64,000 nucleotides of DNA from Chloroflexota bacterium (GCA_021414245.1 JAIOOU010000015.1:62001-126000); one strand, 5' to 3'. Shown: positions 26,181-36,843, numbered from the stretch's first letter. Notes: generated by a model from the letters alone, not told the origin. Program-made: numbers and translations.

Positions 26181-28019
26181 TTATTTCCTATGAAAAACGC
26201 GCAATTGGGATCCTTCCAGACAGGAAGTCCCCACTGGGGACCGTTTGAACTCGTCAAACATTTCTGGATTTAAGAACTCTTTCCATTCGGCAGTAAAGCG
26301 CCAGCTCTCGATAATGAAGTAGTCGGCAGACGCCTTCCATCCGGCATCCATTTCCTCATTCCAATAGCCAAACTTAATCAGTTCGGCTGTATTCCCCTGG
26401 CTTCTAAAAGCGTATCCGTCATTGATCTGCGCCGGAAAAATATCCGCTTCCGGAAGATAAAGGAGCGGCGCAGTGGAAAGTCCGCCATTCCAATAGACCA
26501 GGCTGCCTTGTGGAATGAATTCCTGCAGATAGGCACCGATCTGTTCATTTGCAAGGATAACATCAGAATCACAATCGTGTGCACCCGCACTTCCATGCAA
26601 AACAGGAGATAACACAAGGCCCAGGCCAAGAACCAGAACCACAACGAAGGAGCCAAACCCGGCCCTTTCCCGCCCCATCCAATTCCAGATCACATACCCG
26701 GCCAAAATGATCAACCCGCCCAGGCTGAATCCGAAAAAGGTTGAAACATACTTCATCGCCAGGTTATTACTGATGTGAAACCTGTTCGACAGGATATCCC
26801 ACCAGGTCACAAAACCGGGCAGAAAATGCAGGTCCCGCATCCTGGGGGCGGGCAATTGCAGAAGAGGGGAACCAATATCTTCAACAGCGGAATACCCGAT
26901 GCCGGTAAAGATCAGCATCAAGACAACGATCAATAAACCCTGATTCAACAGCGGCGGATCCCAATTCCATGATCCGGCCACGACCACCAGAAGCAGGATG
27001 CCGGCAACATTGAAAAAAGCAATGTAGGGGGTGAAACAAAAAACACAGTAATCCTGTCCAATAGCCGCCAGGGAATGCATGATCGCCAGCCCCCAAAACA
27101 ATGTCAGAAGAAACAATCCCATCCGAAAATCGACCCGGGACTTCCAACTGTTAAATTTTGGCCAGAGGAAAAGGACTGCGATGCTGCCTGCCAGGGCAAC
27201 AAAATGAAAACGCAACGCCTGGAAAATTGAAAGCAGCCGGGAAGCCAGGGACATATCCGGTGACCAGCTGGGCGTACCGCCTCCCTGAAAGGTTGCCTCT
27301 GCAGGCAATTGAAGTAGCGGCACCCAGCTCCACAACTGCAGGATCATCGGCCAGTAGATGACATGCGCCAAAACCACAACGGCCAGACCGCTGATCAGCA
27401 GGCCGGCTGCTTTCCGGCCGTGCTCCCAAAATGCATAGAGCGCCAGAAGCGGCAGAACAGGCACCATGTTCTGGCGGACCAGAATCATGAGACCGGCCAG
27501 AACGCCTGCCAGAGTCAATTGCCAAAAAGACCGGTTTTCTCCAAGGGAAAAGAAAAGCGCCCACGCCAGCAGGCAGGCAATGGTGCTTTGCGTTGCTCCC
27601 CCGCTGTAAATTTTGATGATCATGGGACTGAGCGCAAACACCCATACCGTGCCCGCCGCAAGCCATTTGCCGCCAATGCGACGGGAGGTCAACCAGGTTC
27701 CAATCACGGCCATCATGCCAAAAAAGACAGCCAGATAACGGCCGGTTCTCAGGCCCGCTCCAAAAAGAAGTTGAACGTATCCCGGAATTAAAAAGGCCAG
27801 AGGGGCCTTGTTCGTTACAATACCGGGGTCAAAGGGATGATATTTGCCGGTTGCGAATAGCATCCCCTTCAACAAATACGCACCTTCATCCAGATTGGAG
27901 ACTGTTGTGTGGGCGAACAACACCGCCTGAATTAAATACACCAGCAGGCCCAGCAGGGCCAGGACGTCTGCAGTCCAAACGGGCCAGTCAATTTTCTGAA
28001 AAAGCGCAGTTCTTTTCAT
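26181..28019 (-). CDS. GT39/ArnT-like membrane glycosyltransferase
   Basis: The 612-residue protein has about eleven hydrophobic segments. The first loop holds SNLDEGAYLLKGMLFATG, with the DE pair typical of GT-C donors, followed by the TNKAPLAFLIPGY segment common in this superfamily. A soluble tail of about 130 residues follows. It abuts the GT2 gene with no gap and lies downstream of gmd, so it is in the same transcript. A polyprenyl-phosphate sugar is the likely donor (family knowledge); the acceptor is unknown. Confidence 0.85.
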   Translation of the reverse strand: MKRTALFQKIDWPVWTADVLALLGLLVYLIQAVLFAHTTVSNLDEGAYLLKGMLFATGKYHPFDPGIVTNKAPLAFLIPGYVQLLFGAGLRTGRYLAVFFGMMAVIGTWLTSRRIGGKWLAAGTVWVFALSPMIIKIYSGGATQSTIACLLAWALFFSLGENRSFWQLTLAGVLAGLMILVRQNMVPVLPLLALYAFWEHGRKAAGLLISGLAVVVLAHVIYWPMILQLWSWVPLLQLPAEATFQGGGTPSWSPDMSLASRLLSIFQALRFHFVALAGSIAVLFLWPKFNSWKSRVDFRMGLFLLTLFWGLAIMHSLAAIGQDYCVFCFTPYIAFFNVAGILLLVVVAGSWNWDPPLLNQGLLIVVLMLIFTGIGYSAVEDIGSPLLQLPAPRMRDLHFLPGFVTWWDILSNRFHISNNLAMKYVSTFFGFSLGGLIILAGYVIWNWMGRERAGFGSFVVVLVLGLGLVLSPVLHGSAGAHDCDSDVILANEQIGAYLQEFIPQGSLVYWNGGLSTAPLLYLPEADIFPAQINDGYAFRSQGNTAELIKFGYWNEEMDAGWKASADYFIIESWRFTAEWKEFLNPEMFDEFKRSPVGTSCLEGSQLRVFHRK

Positions 28020-28044
28020 AAACCTTGGTCAAAGGGGAAATGGA

Positions 28045-29016
<972 letters not shown>

Positions 29017-29019
29017 TTA

Positions 29020-29044
29020 TCCAAAATTCAGTTGCTGAATTATA
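29020..29044 (-). promoter_or_regulatory. Operator palindrome overlapping the gmd promoter (copy 2)
   Basis: The inverted repeat AATTCAG / CTGAATT with a three-base spacer immediately follows TATAAT (29044-29039, minus strand). It matches the element at 6482-6506 in 23 of 25 positions, including the flanking TTTTGGA. The -35 region is weak by eye, so an activator or another sigma factor contact may matter. The predicted transcript start lies inside the palindrome, which suits repression. Confidence 0.7.
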
Positions 29045-29051
29045 CACTAAC

Positions 29052-30617
29052 TCACAAACGCGCCCTTCGATCACGCAGGACCCCCCAAGCGAAGATCAAA
29101 ACCCACAGGGAAAGAATGATCGCCATCATTTGAATGAACGGCACCTGGGGTCCAAGAGAAAGATAGCGGCTCGCATACCATTGACCGAAGACCATAAGGA
29201 AAGCAACTTCCATTGCCAGCACACGCACAACCCAGGCATTTTTCGATTCCCGCCACCAGACCCAAACGTTCCCGGCCAGGATCGCCTGCCATACGAACAG
29301 GATCGCCCGATAGCGTGGATTGTCCCACTGATCTCCCCCGCCGCGCAGGGCCGTGATCAGGATCCAGCCCCACATCCCCAGACTTAACCAGATGAACAGC
29401 CTGCGCTTCGATTCGGACCCCAGGCCTGCAGCCGCGACAAAGGCCAGGACCAGCGCCGGCAGCATGGCATACCAACCCAGGGCACGCAGGATCCCGATGA
29501 TCCGCCACACCGGCGTGGTCGGTTCAACAAAGGCCGCCGGAAGCACCGGCTGGAAGATCCCATACACCGTCACAAAAGGCAGCCGCAGGGACTCAGGCAT
29601 CTGCTCAAACAGCCTTTGGACCTTGCCCGAGCCGCGTTCCAATTTATACACATCCCATTTGACCGCCGAGCGAATGAAGTTATTAATGACCCGCAGCGGC
29701 GCCCCGCCCCCCAAATTGCCCGATCGATTCAAACCGGAGGAAAGCAGAAACAGCCCAAGAATAAATACAATCACAACACCTGCGATCATCCACCAGCGGA
29801 TGCGCCCGCGCTCACTGGTGAAATACGCCCACCCCGCCAGGATCACGAGCGTGACCAGGGCCACGCCGGGCGAAACCAGCAGCATGCCCGTAACTCCAAG
29901 TCCAAGCCAGATCCATGAATTTCGGGCGTGCGTATTCTGCCAGTCGATGAATCCCCACAGCACAAACGCACTGAAGGCCCATAAATACGGTTCGCGCATC
30001 GCGGACCCGCCCAGCAAAACACTCTCAGGATAAAACGCATAGATCCAGCCGGCAGCAACCACAACCTTCTGCCCCCACTGTTGAATGACCGCCTTCCATA
30101 AAAACGGCAATGCCAGCGCCGCCATGAAAGCGGACAGGAGCACCAGCATCAAGGGACGGTGCGCATCGGGAGAGACGTATCGATATACCAGCGCACTGAA
30201 CGCCAGCAGCCCGCCGTATTGATCGTAGGCATAGCTCTTACTGAACGCATCAAGAACAGGATCATTGGAACTGGCCAGGTCCCAGGCCTGCGCATCGCGC
30301 CGATGCGCGTCGGTGTAGACAAAGCCCGCGCTTTGGTCCTCATCGTCCACAAAACCGTAGACTGGCAGCGCCAGATACGTGGCCACACCGCCTGTAAACC
30401 GCAGGATGAACGCCAGCGCAACCAACCAAGCCAGGGTCTTTCCTCCGCCTGCCCACCTTGTGGACCAGACCAGCAGGGAAATGCACAGAAGAAAAAGAAA
30501 TGAAAATCCCAGCCAGCCGATCAGCCAATTGCCGGACTGCAGGGACGATAAAACCGCTCCCAACCCGAGGGAGAGAGGAAAAATCCAAATGAAATCTCGT
30601 GAGTTGAAGTTCTTCAT
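29052..30617 (-). CDS. Polytopic membrane protein, GT39-like
   Basis: The 521-residue protein has about eleven hydrophobic segments. The first extracytoplasmic loop is long and acidic (VDDEDQSAGF, then DAHRRDAQAWDLASSNDP), as in GT-C enzymes, and ESVLLGGSAMREPYLWAFSA is a pattern I have seen in this superfamily. The start has GGGGAT immediately upstream. It lies upstream of gmd on the same strand but is separated from it by a promoter. Glycosyl transfer is inferred from fold only. Confidence 0.7.
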   Translation of the reverse strand: MKNFNSRDFIWIFPLSLGLGAVLSSLQSGNWLIGWLGFSFLFLLCISLLVWSTRWAGGGKTLAWLVALAFILRFTGGVATYLALPVYGFVDDEDQSAGFVYTDAHRRDAQAWDLASSNDPVLDAFSKSYAYDQYGGLLAFSALVYRYVSPDAHRPLMLVLLSAFMAALALPFLWKAVIQQWGQKVVVAAGWIYAFYPESVLLGGSAMREPYLWAFSAFVLWGFIDWQNTHARNSWIWLGLGVTGMLLVSPGVALVTLVILAGWAYFTSERGRIRWWMIAGVVIVFILGLFLLSSGLNRSGNLGGGAPLRVINNFIRSAVKWDVYKLERGSGKVQRLFEQMPESLRLPFVTVYGIFQPVLPAAFVEPTTPVWRIIGILRALGWYAMLPALVLAFVAAAGLGSESKRRLFIWLSLGMWGWILITALRGGGDQWDNPRYRAILFVWQAILAGNVWVWWRESKNAWVVRVLAMEVAFLMVFGQWYASRYLSLGPQVPFIQMMAIILSLWVLIFAWGVLRDRRARL

Positions 30618-30743
30618 ATCCCCACTTTTACCACGAAGTGATAAAGAGCGCAGGGCAAATTACAAGGATACTTTGACAATTGCAGCATTAGTGATTGTGG
30701 ATATAATTCCATGCACAGCAGGCTATTTGATAATCAACCCCAT

Positions 30744-31889
30744 ATGAAAAACAAAACGTTCAACATAATCTTGCTAGCGGTAATCATTCTCAGTTCTTGT
30801 ACTTCAGCAATTACGTCAACACCTTCGATATTTACAACCACTCCAACAGCTACAGTCACAGTTCTACAATCTGAGATTGCAGAATCACAAGACAACCCAT
30901 TTATTGAACCATATCAAGATGTTCGGTCTAACGATCTAACAAAACTTAATGAAAATCTAGGTGAATCACTCATTGAAACTTTGTGGTTCAATGAATCAAC
31001 AAGATGGCGCGAACAAGACAAGAATACGGCACAGGTCATTTTGAAATTAGGAATGAATCCCGGGCTTGGCATTCGCGCCTTGCATTCTGAAGGCGTTACA
31101 GGTAAAGGCGTAACTGTCGCAATTATTGATCAAAATATCGTTTTGGATCACCCGGAATTTCTGGGCAAGATAGTCAAATATTATGATGCAGGAACGAATA
31201 CGTCTTCGCATGAGGGAAGCATGCATGGACCTGCTGTCACTAGTTTGTTAGTCGGTGAAAATATCGGTACTGCTCCGGACGCAAAGATCTACTATGCGGC
31301 AGTGCCCTCATGGTTGGATGATGCACAGTATTATGCAGACGCCCTCGATTGGATCGTTGAAGAAAATAAAAAGCTTCCAGAAGGTGACAAGATCCGTGTG
31401 GTTTCAGTTTCCACCATGCCATCCGGAGTATGGGCACTACTCCACAAGAATAATGATACATGGGATGCCGCATATAAACGGGCATCAGATGCCGGGATTC
31501 TTGTTCTCGACTGTACATATGAGCAAGGAATTACTGTACCATGTACATATGACCTGCACGATCCAGACAATGTTGCGAAATGCATCCCAAACTGGACTGG
31601 CCCCACCGACTCTCCACATAAACGTGTAAACATTCCCACATCCAGAACTACTGTAGAAGAATATATTGAAGGTAATTTCTCTTATCAGTTTACCGGAAAT
31701 GGTGGTCTCAGTTGGTCTGTTCCTTATCTAGCTGGAGTATTAGCTATGGGCTGGCAAATCAATCCGAAGTTAACAAACGATCAACTACTAGAAATGATTT
31801 TCGCTTCGGCGTACAAGACAGATGGCCCCGCAGACATTATTGATCCGAAGGCTTTCATTGACATGATTAAAGATACAATCAAGAAATAA
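30744..31889 (+). CDS. Subtilisin-like (S8) serine protease, predicted lipoprotein
   Basis: A 381-residue protein with a lipoprotein signal ending LSSC (C19), then a Thr/Ser-rich linker. The S8 triad appears as D129 in VAIIDQNIVLDHPEF, H161 in GSMHGPAVTSLL and S323 in GLSWSVPYLAG. The residues after the aspartate are unusual, since DTG or DSG is the common form. The ATG at 30744 is used because it directly precedes the signal sequence. The gene is AT-rich and lies alone on the plus strand inside a minus-strand polysaccharide locus, suggesting separate acquisition. It should act on the outer face of the membrane; the target is unknown. Confidence 0.85.
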   Translation: MKNKTFNIILLAVIILSSCTSAITSTPSIFTTTPTATVTVLQSEIAESQDNPFIEPYQDVRSNDLTKLNENLGESLIETLWFNESTRWREQDKNTAQVILKLGMNPGLGIRALHSEGVTGKGVTVAIIDQNIVLDHPEFLGKIVKYYDAGTNTSSHEGSMHGPAVTSLLVGENIGTAPDAKIYYAAVPSWLDDAQYYADALDWIVEENKKLPEGDKIRVVSVSTMPSGVWALLHKNNDTWDAAYKRASDAGILVLDCTYEQGITVPCTYDLHDPDNVAKCIPNWTGPTDSPHKRVNIPTSRTTVEEYIEGNFSYQFTGNGGLSWSVPYLAGVLAMGWQINPKLTNDQLLEMIFASAYKTDGPADIIDPKAFIDMIKDTIKK

Positions 31890-31963
31890 GGCTAACAAAG
31901 CAGAGGCTGGACAGGTGGGATTCTGCGGCATTTTCGAGAAATCTTTCTGACCTCAATTTTTTC

Positions 31964-33097
31964 CTATACGAGACCTGGACCTCGTATAATTATTTCCTCC
32001 CTCTTTACCCAAGTCAATTGCTCCACATCCCTGCGCGCCTGAGCACCCAGCTCACGCCTGCGCGATTCATCCGCAAGCAAAGACTCAATTACTGCCTTCC
32101 ACTTTCCAATATCATTAGGTTCACAAAACACCGCATTCTCATCATTCAACACTTCACGAATGGACGGCAGGTCTGCTGAGACAATGGCACGCCCCGAGGC
32201 CATGTATTCGAACATCTTCATCGGGTTGATCACCTCGGCGATGTCCTGTCCGCTGCTGGCGGAGATCGAACGGCCGTACGGCATGAGCAGCACATCCGCC
32301 GCAGCCTGATGGAGCGGGATGCTTTCATGCTTCACGAAACCCGTCATGGTCACGTTGATCATCCCTGCTTGAGTCAATTTGACGCGCCAAAAATCCACCA
32401 ATTCAGGTGTGCCGCCAACCCACAGAAAATTAACCTGCGGCATTTGCCCTGCCAGTTCAAACAACAAATCCGCGCCGCGGCCGGGGTAAATGTGACCGGT
32501 GAATCCAACCGTCAAACCAGCCGGCAGATTCAGTTGACGTCTTGCTTCGGGCGGATTCGGCAGCCCGTCATATTTCTCCAATTCGACACCGTTTGGCGCG
32601 ATCAACAGCGACTCATCCGTAAACCGAATCCGGGTCGAGCGTTCCAGGGCGATTCTCAACGCGGACGTGGTGACCGTCATCACCTTCCTTCCTTTGGCCT
32701 GCCAAAATCGACGCAGCCACCAGGCGCCCATCACTCCGGATACATCCGCGTGCATTTCGAGCACGACAGGATAACCCGCCCACAAACCGGTCACAGCGGA
32801 TTGCGGCAGCCAGGTATAAATCAACTCGGCGTTGAATTTTTTCGCGGCGCGCAGGGCATGGAAGATAAAGTCAAAGCGTTTGAGATGCCGTTCGGACGGA
32901 AGCAGTTCCAGGTCCGGGACGAGGCGCAGACCATAATGTGCGGCGAGTGATTCGCGGGAAACGGATTCTGTTTCGCGAGGCGCGAAGATGCGGATCTGAT
33001 GTCCCAATTGCATCAGTGCCTGAGCCACCTTCATGGCCTGGATGGAATTTGCCGTCAGGGACGGAATGCGCGAATTAGTGATGATTGCGATTTTCAT
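31964..33097 (-). CDS. GT4 glycosyltransferase
   Basis: The 377-residue soluble GT-B enzyme has SIQAMKVAQALMQLGHQIRI on the acceptor side and VGFTGHIYPGRGADLLFELA on the donor side. The E-x7-E region is replaced by SSGQDIAEVINPMKMFEYMASGR, as seen in some capsule GT4 proteins. Its start lies inside the flippase gene, with a 23-base overlap. The last codons are part of an inverted repeat around 31965-31988. A cytoplasmic nucleotide-sugar-dependent transfer is expected; the substrate is unknown. Confidence 0.85.
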   Translation of the reverse strand: MKIAIITNSRIPSLTANSIQAMKVAQALMQLGHQIRIFAPRETESVSRESLAAHYGLRLVPDLELLPSERHLKRFDFIFHALRAAKKFNAELIYTWLPQSAVTGLWAGYPVVLEMHADVSGVMGAWWLRRFWQAKGRKVMTVTTSALRIALERSTRIRFTDESLLIAPNGVELEKYDGLPNPPEARRQLNLPAGLTVGFTGHIYPGRGADLLFELAGQMPQVNFLWVGGTPELVDFWRVKLTQAGMINVTMTGFVKHESIPLHQAAADVLLMPYGRSISASSGQDIAEVINPMKMFEYMASGRAIVSADLPSIREVLNDENAVFCEPNDIGKWKAVIESLLADESRRRELGAQARRDVEQLTWVKREEIIIRGPGLV

Positions 33098-34406
33098 GTT
33101 GCCGGATCTCTCTCAGCCCGCGCAGGACCATGATGCCCACGGAGGCAAGGTAATAATAGGAAAGCAGGGCTCCCGCGGCCAGGATCCCGTATCCGGGAAT
33201 CAGCCAGAACGCCAGCGATAACTTGATGCAGCCCGCCGCCAGCGTGGTCCAGATCGGAAAATCGGGCAGGCCCAGCGAGAGCAGCAGCGGACGATTCCAA
33301 AAGAGGGTGTAGTTAAAGACGAGGCCAATGGTCAAGGCAACCAGCGCCGGGTAGGCTGCGATATATTTTTCGCCTGAATAGATCAGGATGATCCACCGTC
33401 CAAAAAGGGCCAGGCCCAGACCCAGGGCAAGGTTGATTGCAAAGGAAAGTGTCGTGACCCTGCGGAGAAAATCCCTGAGCTGGGGCCACGCCCTTTGTGT
33501 AATCAGACGATTGATCTCGGGGAACGTGGTTGAGATCAGCGGGTCCGCCGGAATGGCGAGAAAACCAGCGATGGTATACGCCACGCTGTACAGCGCGACC
33601 AGCTCCGTGGGAAGAAAGAGCGCCACCCAAAGAAGCTCGCTCTCGCGAAAGATCTTGATGATGGTCGCGCTAATGTTCGAACTGACCGCGAAACGAAGCA
33701 TCTCACGCGTGGACGCAAGAACCGAAAATGAAACCTTCGACCAGCCCGCGCCGAGGATCTTCCGCAGCTGAATCTGCGCAGCCATGAACAGGCCCAGCCC
33801 GAGGATGATCTTGCCAAGCAGATAGGCGGCCAGTACAACAGGCAATGTCCCGTTCCATAAAAACGCCGCACCAATGACGAGGGTCGCAATGACGTTTTGC
33901 ACCAGGTTAAACACGCCCTGCAGCTGGATCCTATGCGTCACCTGCAAAATTCCCGTCGAGGTTTCCACGTTGAAATTGGCAAGCAGCCCGACCGCATAAA
34001 CGATGAACATCCATGCGAAGCCCTGTGATTCTGTAAAGTATTTCTGGGCCCAGCCCGCCGAAGCCGCCACGATAAGAAATGCAAGCAGGGACACGAATGC
34101 CTCCGCCAACCCTGCGGCCTTCATGACCGCCGAGGCCTTCTCCTTTTCCCCGCGCCCGAGATATTCGCCGCCATATCGAACCACCAGCTCGCTCATCCGG
34201 AAGGAAAGCAGGCTGTTTACGGTGGACGCATACACCATTACCACGCGAAGCAGGCCATAAGCTTCCAACCCCAGCAGACGCGTCACCATGGCTCCCTGCA
34301 AAATGGTCAATCCCAGGCTGAGGGTGTTCGTGCTGAACAATGCTCCGCTGGAACGGAGCACTCTGGAAAGCATGGGATCGTTTTTTATTTTGGAAAGCAG
34401 GGACAT
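33075..34406 (-). CDS. Wzx-type polysaccharide flippase (MOP superfamily)
   Basis: The 443-residue protein has about 12-14 hydrophobic segments. The N-terminal part SSGALFSTNTLSLGLTILQG and VTRLLGLEAYGLLRVVMVYA match the start of polysaccharide-transport (PST/Wzx) flippases. It would turn lipid-linked oligosaccharide repeats across the membrane. TATAAT lies seven bases before the ATG, so the mRNA may have almost no leader. Its presence beside an ABC exporter implies that the locus makes more than one surface glycan (inference). Confidence 0.85.
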   Translation of the reverse strand: MSLLSKIKNDPMLSRVLRSSGALFSTNTLSLGLTILQGAMVTRLLGLEAYGLLRVVMVYASTVNSLLSFRMSELVVRYGGEYLGRGEKEKASAVMKAAGLAEAFVSLLAFLIVAASAGWAQKYFTESQGFAWMFIVYAVGLLANFNVETSTGILQVTHRIQLQGVFNLVQNVIATLVIGAAFLWNGTLPVVLAAYLLGKIILGLGLFMAAQIQLRKILGAGWSKVSFSVLASTREMLRFAVSSNISATIIKIFRESELLWVALFLPTELVALYSVAYTIAGFLAIPADPLISTTFPEINRLITQRAWPQLRDFLRRVTTLSFAINLALGLGLALFGRWIILIYSGEKYIAAYPALVALTIGLVFNYTLFWNRPLLLSLGLPDFPIWTTLAAGCIKLSLAFWLIPGYGILAAGALLSYYYLASVGIMVLRGLREIRQHENRNHH

Positions 34407-34413
34407 TCGTGGA

Positions 34414-34419
34414 ATTATA
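34414..34419 (-). promoter_or_regulatory. -10 box directly before the flippase start
   Basis: TATAAT on the minus strand with seven bases between it and the ATG at 34406, implying a leaderless or near-leaderless transcript. No convincing -35 box is visible. Confidence 0.45.
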
Positions 34420-34438
34420 AACGCTCAGGCGGTTATAA

Positions 34439-34473
34439 AAGACCCCGGAGTTCTCAGAGAACTCCGGGGTCTT
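34439..34473 (-). terminator. Rho-independent terminator
   Basis: Perfect 15-base-pair stem, arms AAGACCCCGGAGTTC and GAACTCCGGGGTCTT, with a five-base loop, just after the stop of the epimerase gene at 34480. On the minus strand it is followed by TTTTAT. The structure would also work for plus-strand transcription. Confidence 0.85.
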
Positions 34474-34479
34474 AATGTT

Positions 34480-35451
34480 CTACGGCATCAAAATCTCTTT
34501 GGCCCATTCGCGCTCGGCATAATACCAGTCGATCAGGGTCCTGATCCCGTCGCGCAGGTTCACCTGCGGATTCCAGCCCAGGAGTTCACGGGCCTTGGTG
34601 ACATTGGCCTGGTTCATGAACATATCCGCAAGATTGGGCGGCCCATACTGTACCTTGGCCTGTTTGCCGGTCAACTCTTCGACGATCTCCACCAGTTCAT
34701 TGATGGTCACCACTTCATGACCGCCCAGGTTGATGACCTCATATCCCAACGGTTTCAGCGCTGCGATCGTGCCGCGTGCAATGTCGTCCACATAGGTGAA
34801 GCCGCGCGATTGGCTTCCATCCCCGTTGATCCGGACCGGTTCGCCTTCGATGATCCATTTCACGAAGCGGAAAATGGCCAGATCGGGTCTCCCGGCGGGG
34901 CCATAGACTGTGAAGTAACGGACAACGGTCACATCGATGTCATAAAGATGATGGTAGGAGTGTGCCAGCGCTTCCGCGCCTTTTTTGCTGGCGGCATACG
35001 GCTGGAGCGGTTCACTGCTGGAGGCGGTCTCGGGTGTGGGATATTCCGGATTTTCGCCGTAAATACTGGAAGTCGAGGCCAGGATGAATTTTCTGCATCC
35101 GAACTGACGGCAGACCTCGAGCATGTTCAGGGTTCCGGTCACGTTGGATTCGAGAAAGGCCCAGGGGTTCTCCACGCTGTAGCGGACGCCTGCGCGGGCT
35201 GCGAGGTTGATCACACCGTCAATCTTTTCATTCCTGAACAGATCGATCGAGGATTTGTCTGAAATATCGGCCTTATGGAATTTAAATCCCTGCAGGGCCT
35301 GGAGATTCCTCAAACGATATTCCTTGATGCGCGGATCGTAGGCGTCGTTGATATTGTCGATCCCCACGACCGTATGTCCCTGCTCGAGCAGCATGGTGGA
35401 AGTCCGTGCACCAATGAAACCGGCCGCGCCGGTTACGAGATAATGTCCCAT
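34480..35451 (-). CDS. UDP-glucuronate 4-epimerase-like SDR
   Basis: The 323-residue extended SDR shows YLVTGAAGFIGARTS (Rossmann), then GIDNINDAYDPRIKEYRL, NLAARAGVRYSVENP and the YAASKKGAEALAHSYHHLY active site (Y-x-x-x-K). The RYFTVYGPAGRPDLA segment is typical of CapI/UDP-glucuronate 4-epimerases. It lies just downstream of the nucleotide-sugar dehydrogenase on the same strand, so oxidation and then epimerisation of a UDP-sugar acid is a coherent pathway (inference). A UDP-N-acetylglucosaminuronate 4-epimerase is an alternative. Confidence 0.85.
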   Translation of the reverse strand: MGHYLVTGAAGFIGARTSTMLLEQGHTVVGIDNINDAYDPRIKEYRLRNLQALQGFKFHKADISDKSSIDLFRNEKIDGVINLAARAGVRYSVENPWAFLESNVTGTLNMLEVCRQFGCRKFILASTSSIYGENPEYPTPETASSSEPLQPYAASKKGAEALAHSYHHLYDIDVTVVRYFTVYGPAGRPDLAIFRFVKWIIEGEPVRINGDGSQSRGFTYVDDIARGTIAALKPLGYEVINLGGHEVVTINELVEIVEELTGKQAKVQYGPPNLADMFMNQANVTKARELLGWNPQVNLRDGIRTLIDWYYAEREWAKEILMP

Positions 35452-35488
35452 GTCGTCACCTTATGCGTCATTGCAAGGGCAATGAGCT

Positions 35489-36811
35489 CTATAATCTCTC
35501 AACCTTTTCGCTGTTCTTGCCGAGTTTGCCGGTGGCATTGCGGGAGTCGAAAACGAATTTTGCAGAGTTGATGATGGCCTGATAATCGTAGACCTTGTGA
35601 TTGGTAACCACCACCACCGCATCCGCTTCCTTGACGGATTTCATCAGGTCCCTGACACTGTCCATTTTCCAGCCGTCGTATTCGTGATGAATGTGCGGGA
35701 TGTACGGATCATGATATTCCACAATCGCGCCTTTCTTTTGCATCAGGCCGATCACATCCATGGCCGGGGATTCGCGCACATCGTCGATATCCGGTTTGTA
35801 GGCCACGCCCAGCACAAGCACTTTCGAACCTTTCAGGATCTTGCCGCGGTCGTTCATGGCCTCCAAAATGCGCGAGACGACATAACGCGGCATGTTGGTG
35901 TTGATCTCGGAGGCCAGTTCAATGAATCGCGCATTGTAATTAAAGGACTTCATCTTCCAGGAAAGATACAGCGGGTCGATCGGGATGCAGTGACCGCCCA
36001 GGCCCGGTCCCGGCGTGAATTTCATAAAACCGAACGGTTTCGAGGCGGCAGCATCGATCACCTCCCAGACATCCACACCCAGGCGCTGGCACATGATGGC
36101 CAGTTCGTTGACCAGGCCGATGTTGATCATGCGGAAGGTATTCTCCAGCAGTTTGGACATTTCCGCGGCTTCGGCAGTGGAAACATGATGAACGGTCTTG
36201 ATCGCGCCTTCATACCAGGCCGAGGCCACTTCGCCGCAGGCTTCCGTGATCCCACCCACCACTTTGGGTGTATTGATGGTGGTGAAATCCTCGCGGCCCG
36301 GATCCACCCGTTCCGGGGAAAAGGCAAGAAACCAATCCTCGCCGACCTTCAGGTCATGTTCAATGCCCAATTTCGGCAGCAGGACTTCGCGGGTCGTTCC
36401 GGGATAGGTGGTGGATTCAAGCACGACCACCATGCCTTTGTGCATATATTTCGCCAGTTCTTCGGTGGCGGAAACAATGAAGGTCATGTCCGGGTCGCCG
36501 GTCTGGCGCAGCGGGGTTGGCACGCAAATGCTGACCGCATCCATATTTTTCAACACGGAAAAATCGGCGGTGGCCGAGAAATGCCCGCTCTTGACCAGCT
36601 TCGCAACCGCCTCGGATTTCACGTCCGGGATATAGGACTCGCCCTTTTTGAGCGCATCGACCTTGCGCTGGTCCGGGTCCACACCGGTGACATGAAAGCC
36701 CGCCTCGCCAAACACAACCGCCAGAGGCAGGCCGACATAGCCCAGGCCCAGGATGGCGATCGTGGCGGATTTATCTTTTAGTTTTTTTATCAGAATATCT
36801 TTTGTGGTCAT
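35489..36811 (-). CDS. Nucleotide-sugar 6-dehydrogenase (UDP-GlcNAc 6-dehydrogenase, WbpA/TviB-like)
   Basis: The 440-residue protein has ILGLGYVGLPLAVVFGEAGF for NAD binding, VPTPLRQTGDPDMTFI, FSPERVDPGRED and the active-site cysteine in PGLGGHCIPIDPLYL (about 270). This combination is characteristic of UDP-N-acetylhexosamine 6-dehydrogenases rather than UDP-glucose dehydrogenase. It makes a uronic-acid donor, which fits the epimerase beside it and the amidotransferase in the locus. The ATG at 36811 has AAGGA four bases upstream and is preferred over the one at 36823. Confidence 0.88.
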   Translation of the reverse strand: MTTKDILIKKLKDKSATIAILGLGYVGLPLAVVFGEAGFHVTGVDPDQRKVDALKKGESYIPDVKSEAVAKLVKSGHFSATADFSVLKNMDAVSICVPTPLRQTGDPDMTFIVSATEELAKYMHKGMVVVLESTTYPGTTREVLLPKLGIEHDLKVGEDWFLAFSPERVDPGREDFTTINTPKVVGGITEACGEVASAWYEGAIKTVHHVSTAEAAEMSKLLENTFRMINIGLVNELAIMCQRLGVDVWEVIDAAASKPFGFMKFTPGPGLGGHCIPIDPLYLSWKMKSFNYNARFIELASEINTNMPRYVVSRILEAMNDRGKILKGSKVLVLGVAYKPDIDDVRESPAMDVIGLMQKKGAIVEYHDPYIPHIHHEYDGWKMDSVRDLMKSVKEADAVVVVTNHKVYDYQAIINSAKFVFDSRNATGKLGKNSEKVERL

Positions 36812-36843
36812 TTTTTCCTTCATGAGGCAAACAAATTTATTAT

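Noticed and set aside
31965-31988. Inverted repeat TATACGAG...CTCGTATA at the end of a GT4 gene.
   Set aside because: It is inside the last codons and has no T-tract, so a terminator call is weak.
34288-35262. Long plus-strand open frame opposite the flippase/epimerase genes (324 codons).
   Set aside because: It is an antisense shadow of high-GC coding sequence; the minus-strand products carry clear family motifs and the plus frame has none.
35597-36781. Long plus-strand frame (394 codons) opposite the nucleotide-sugar dehydrogenase.
   Set aside because: It is the complement of a gene with unmistakable motifs. The product is His/Phe/Gly-rich with no domain pattern.
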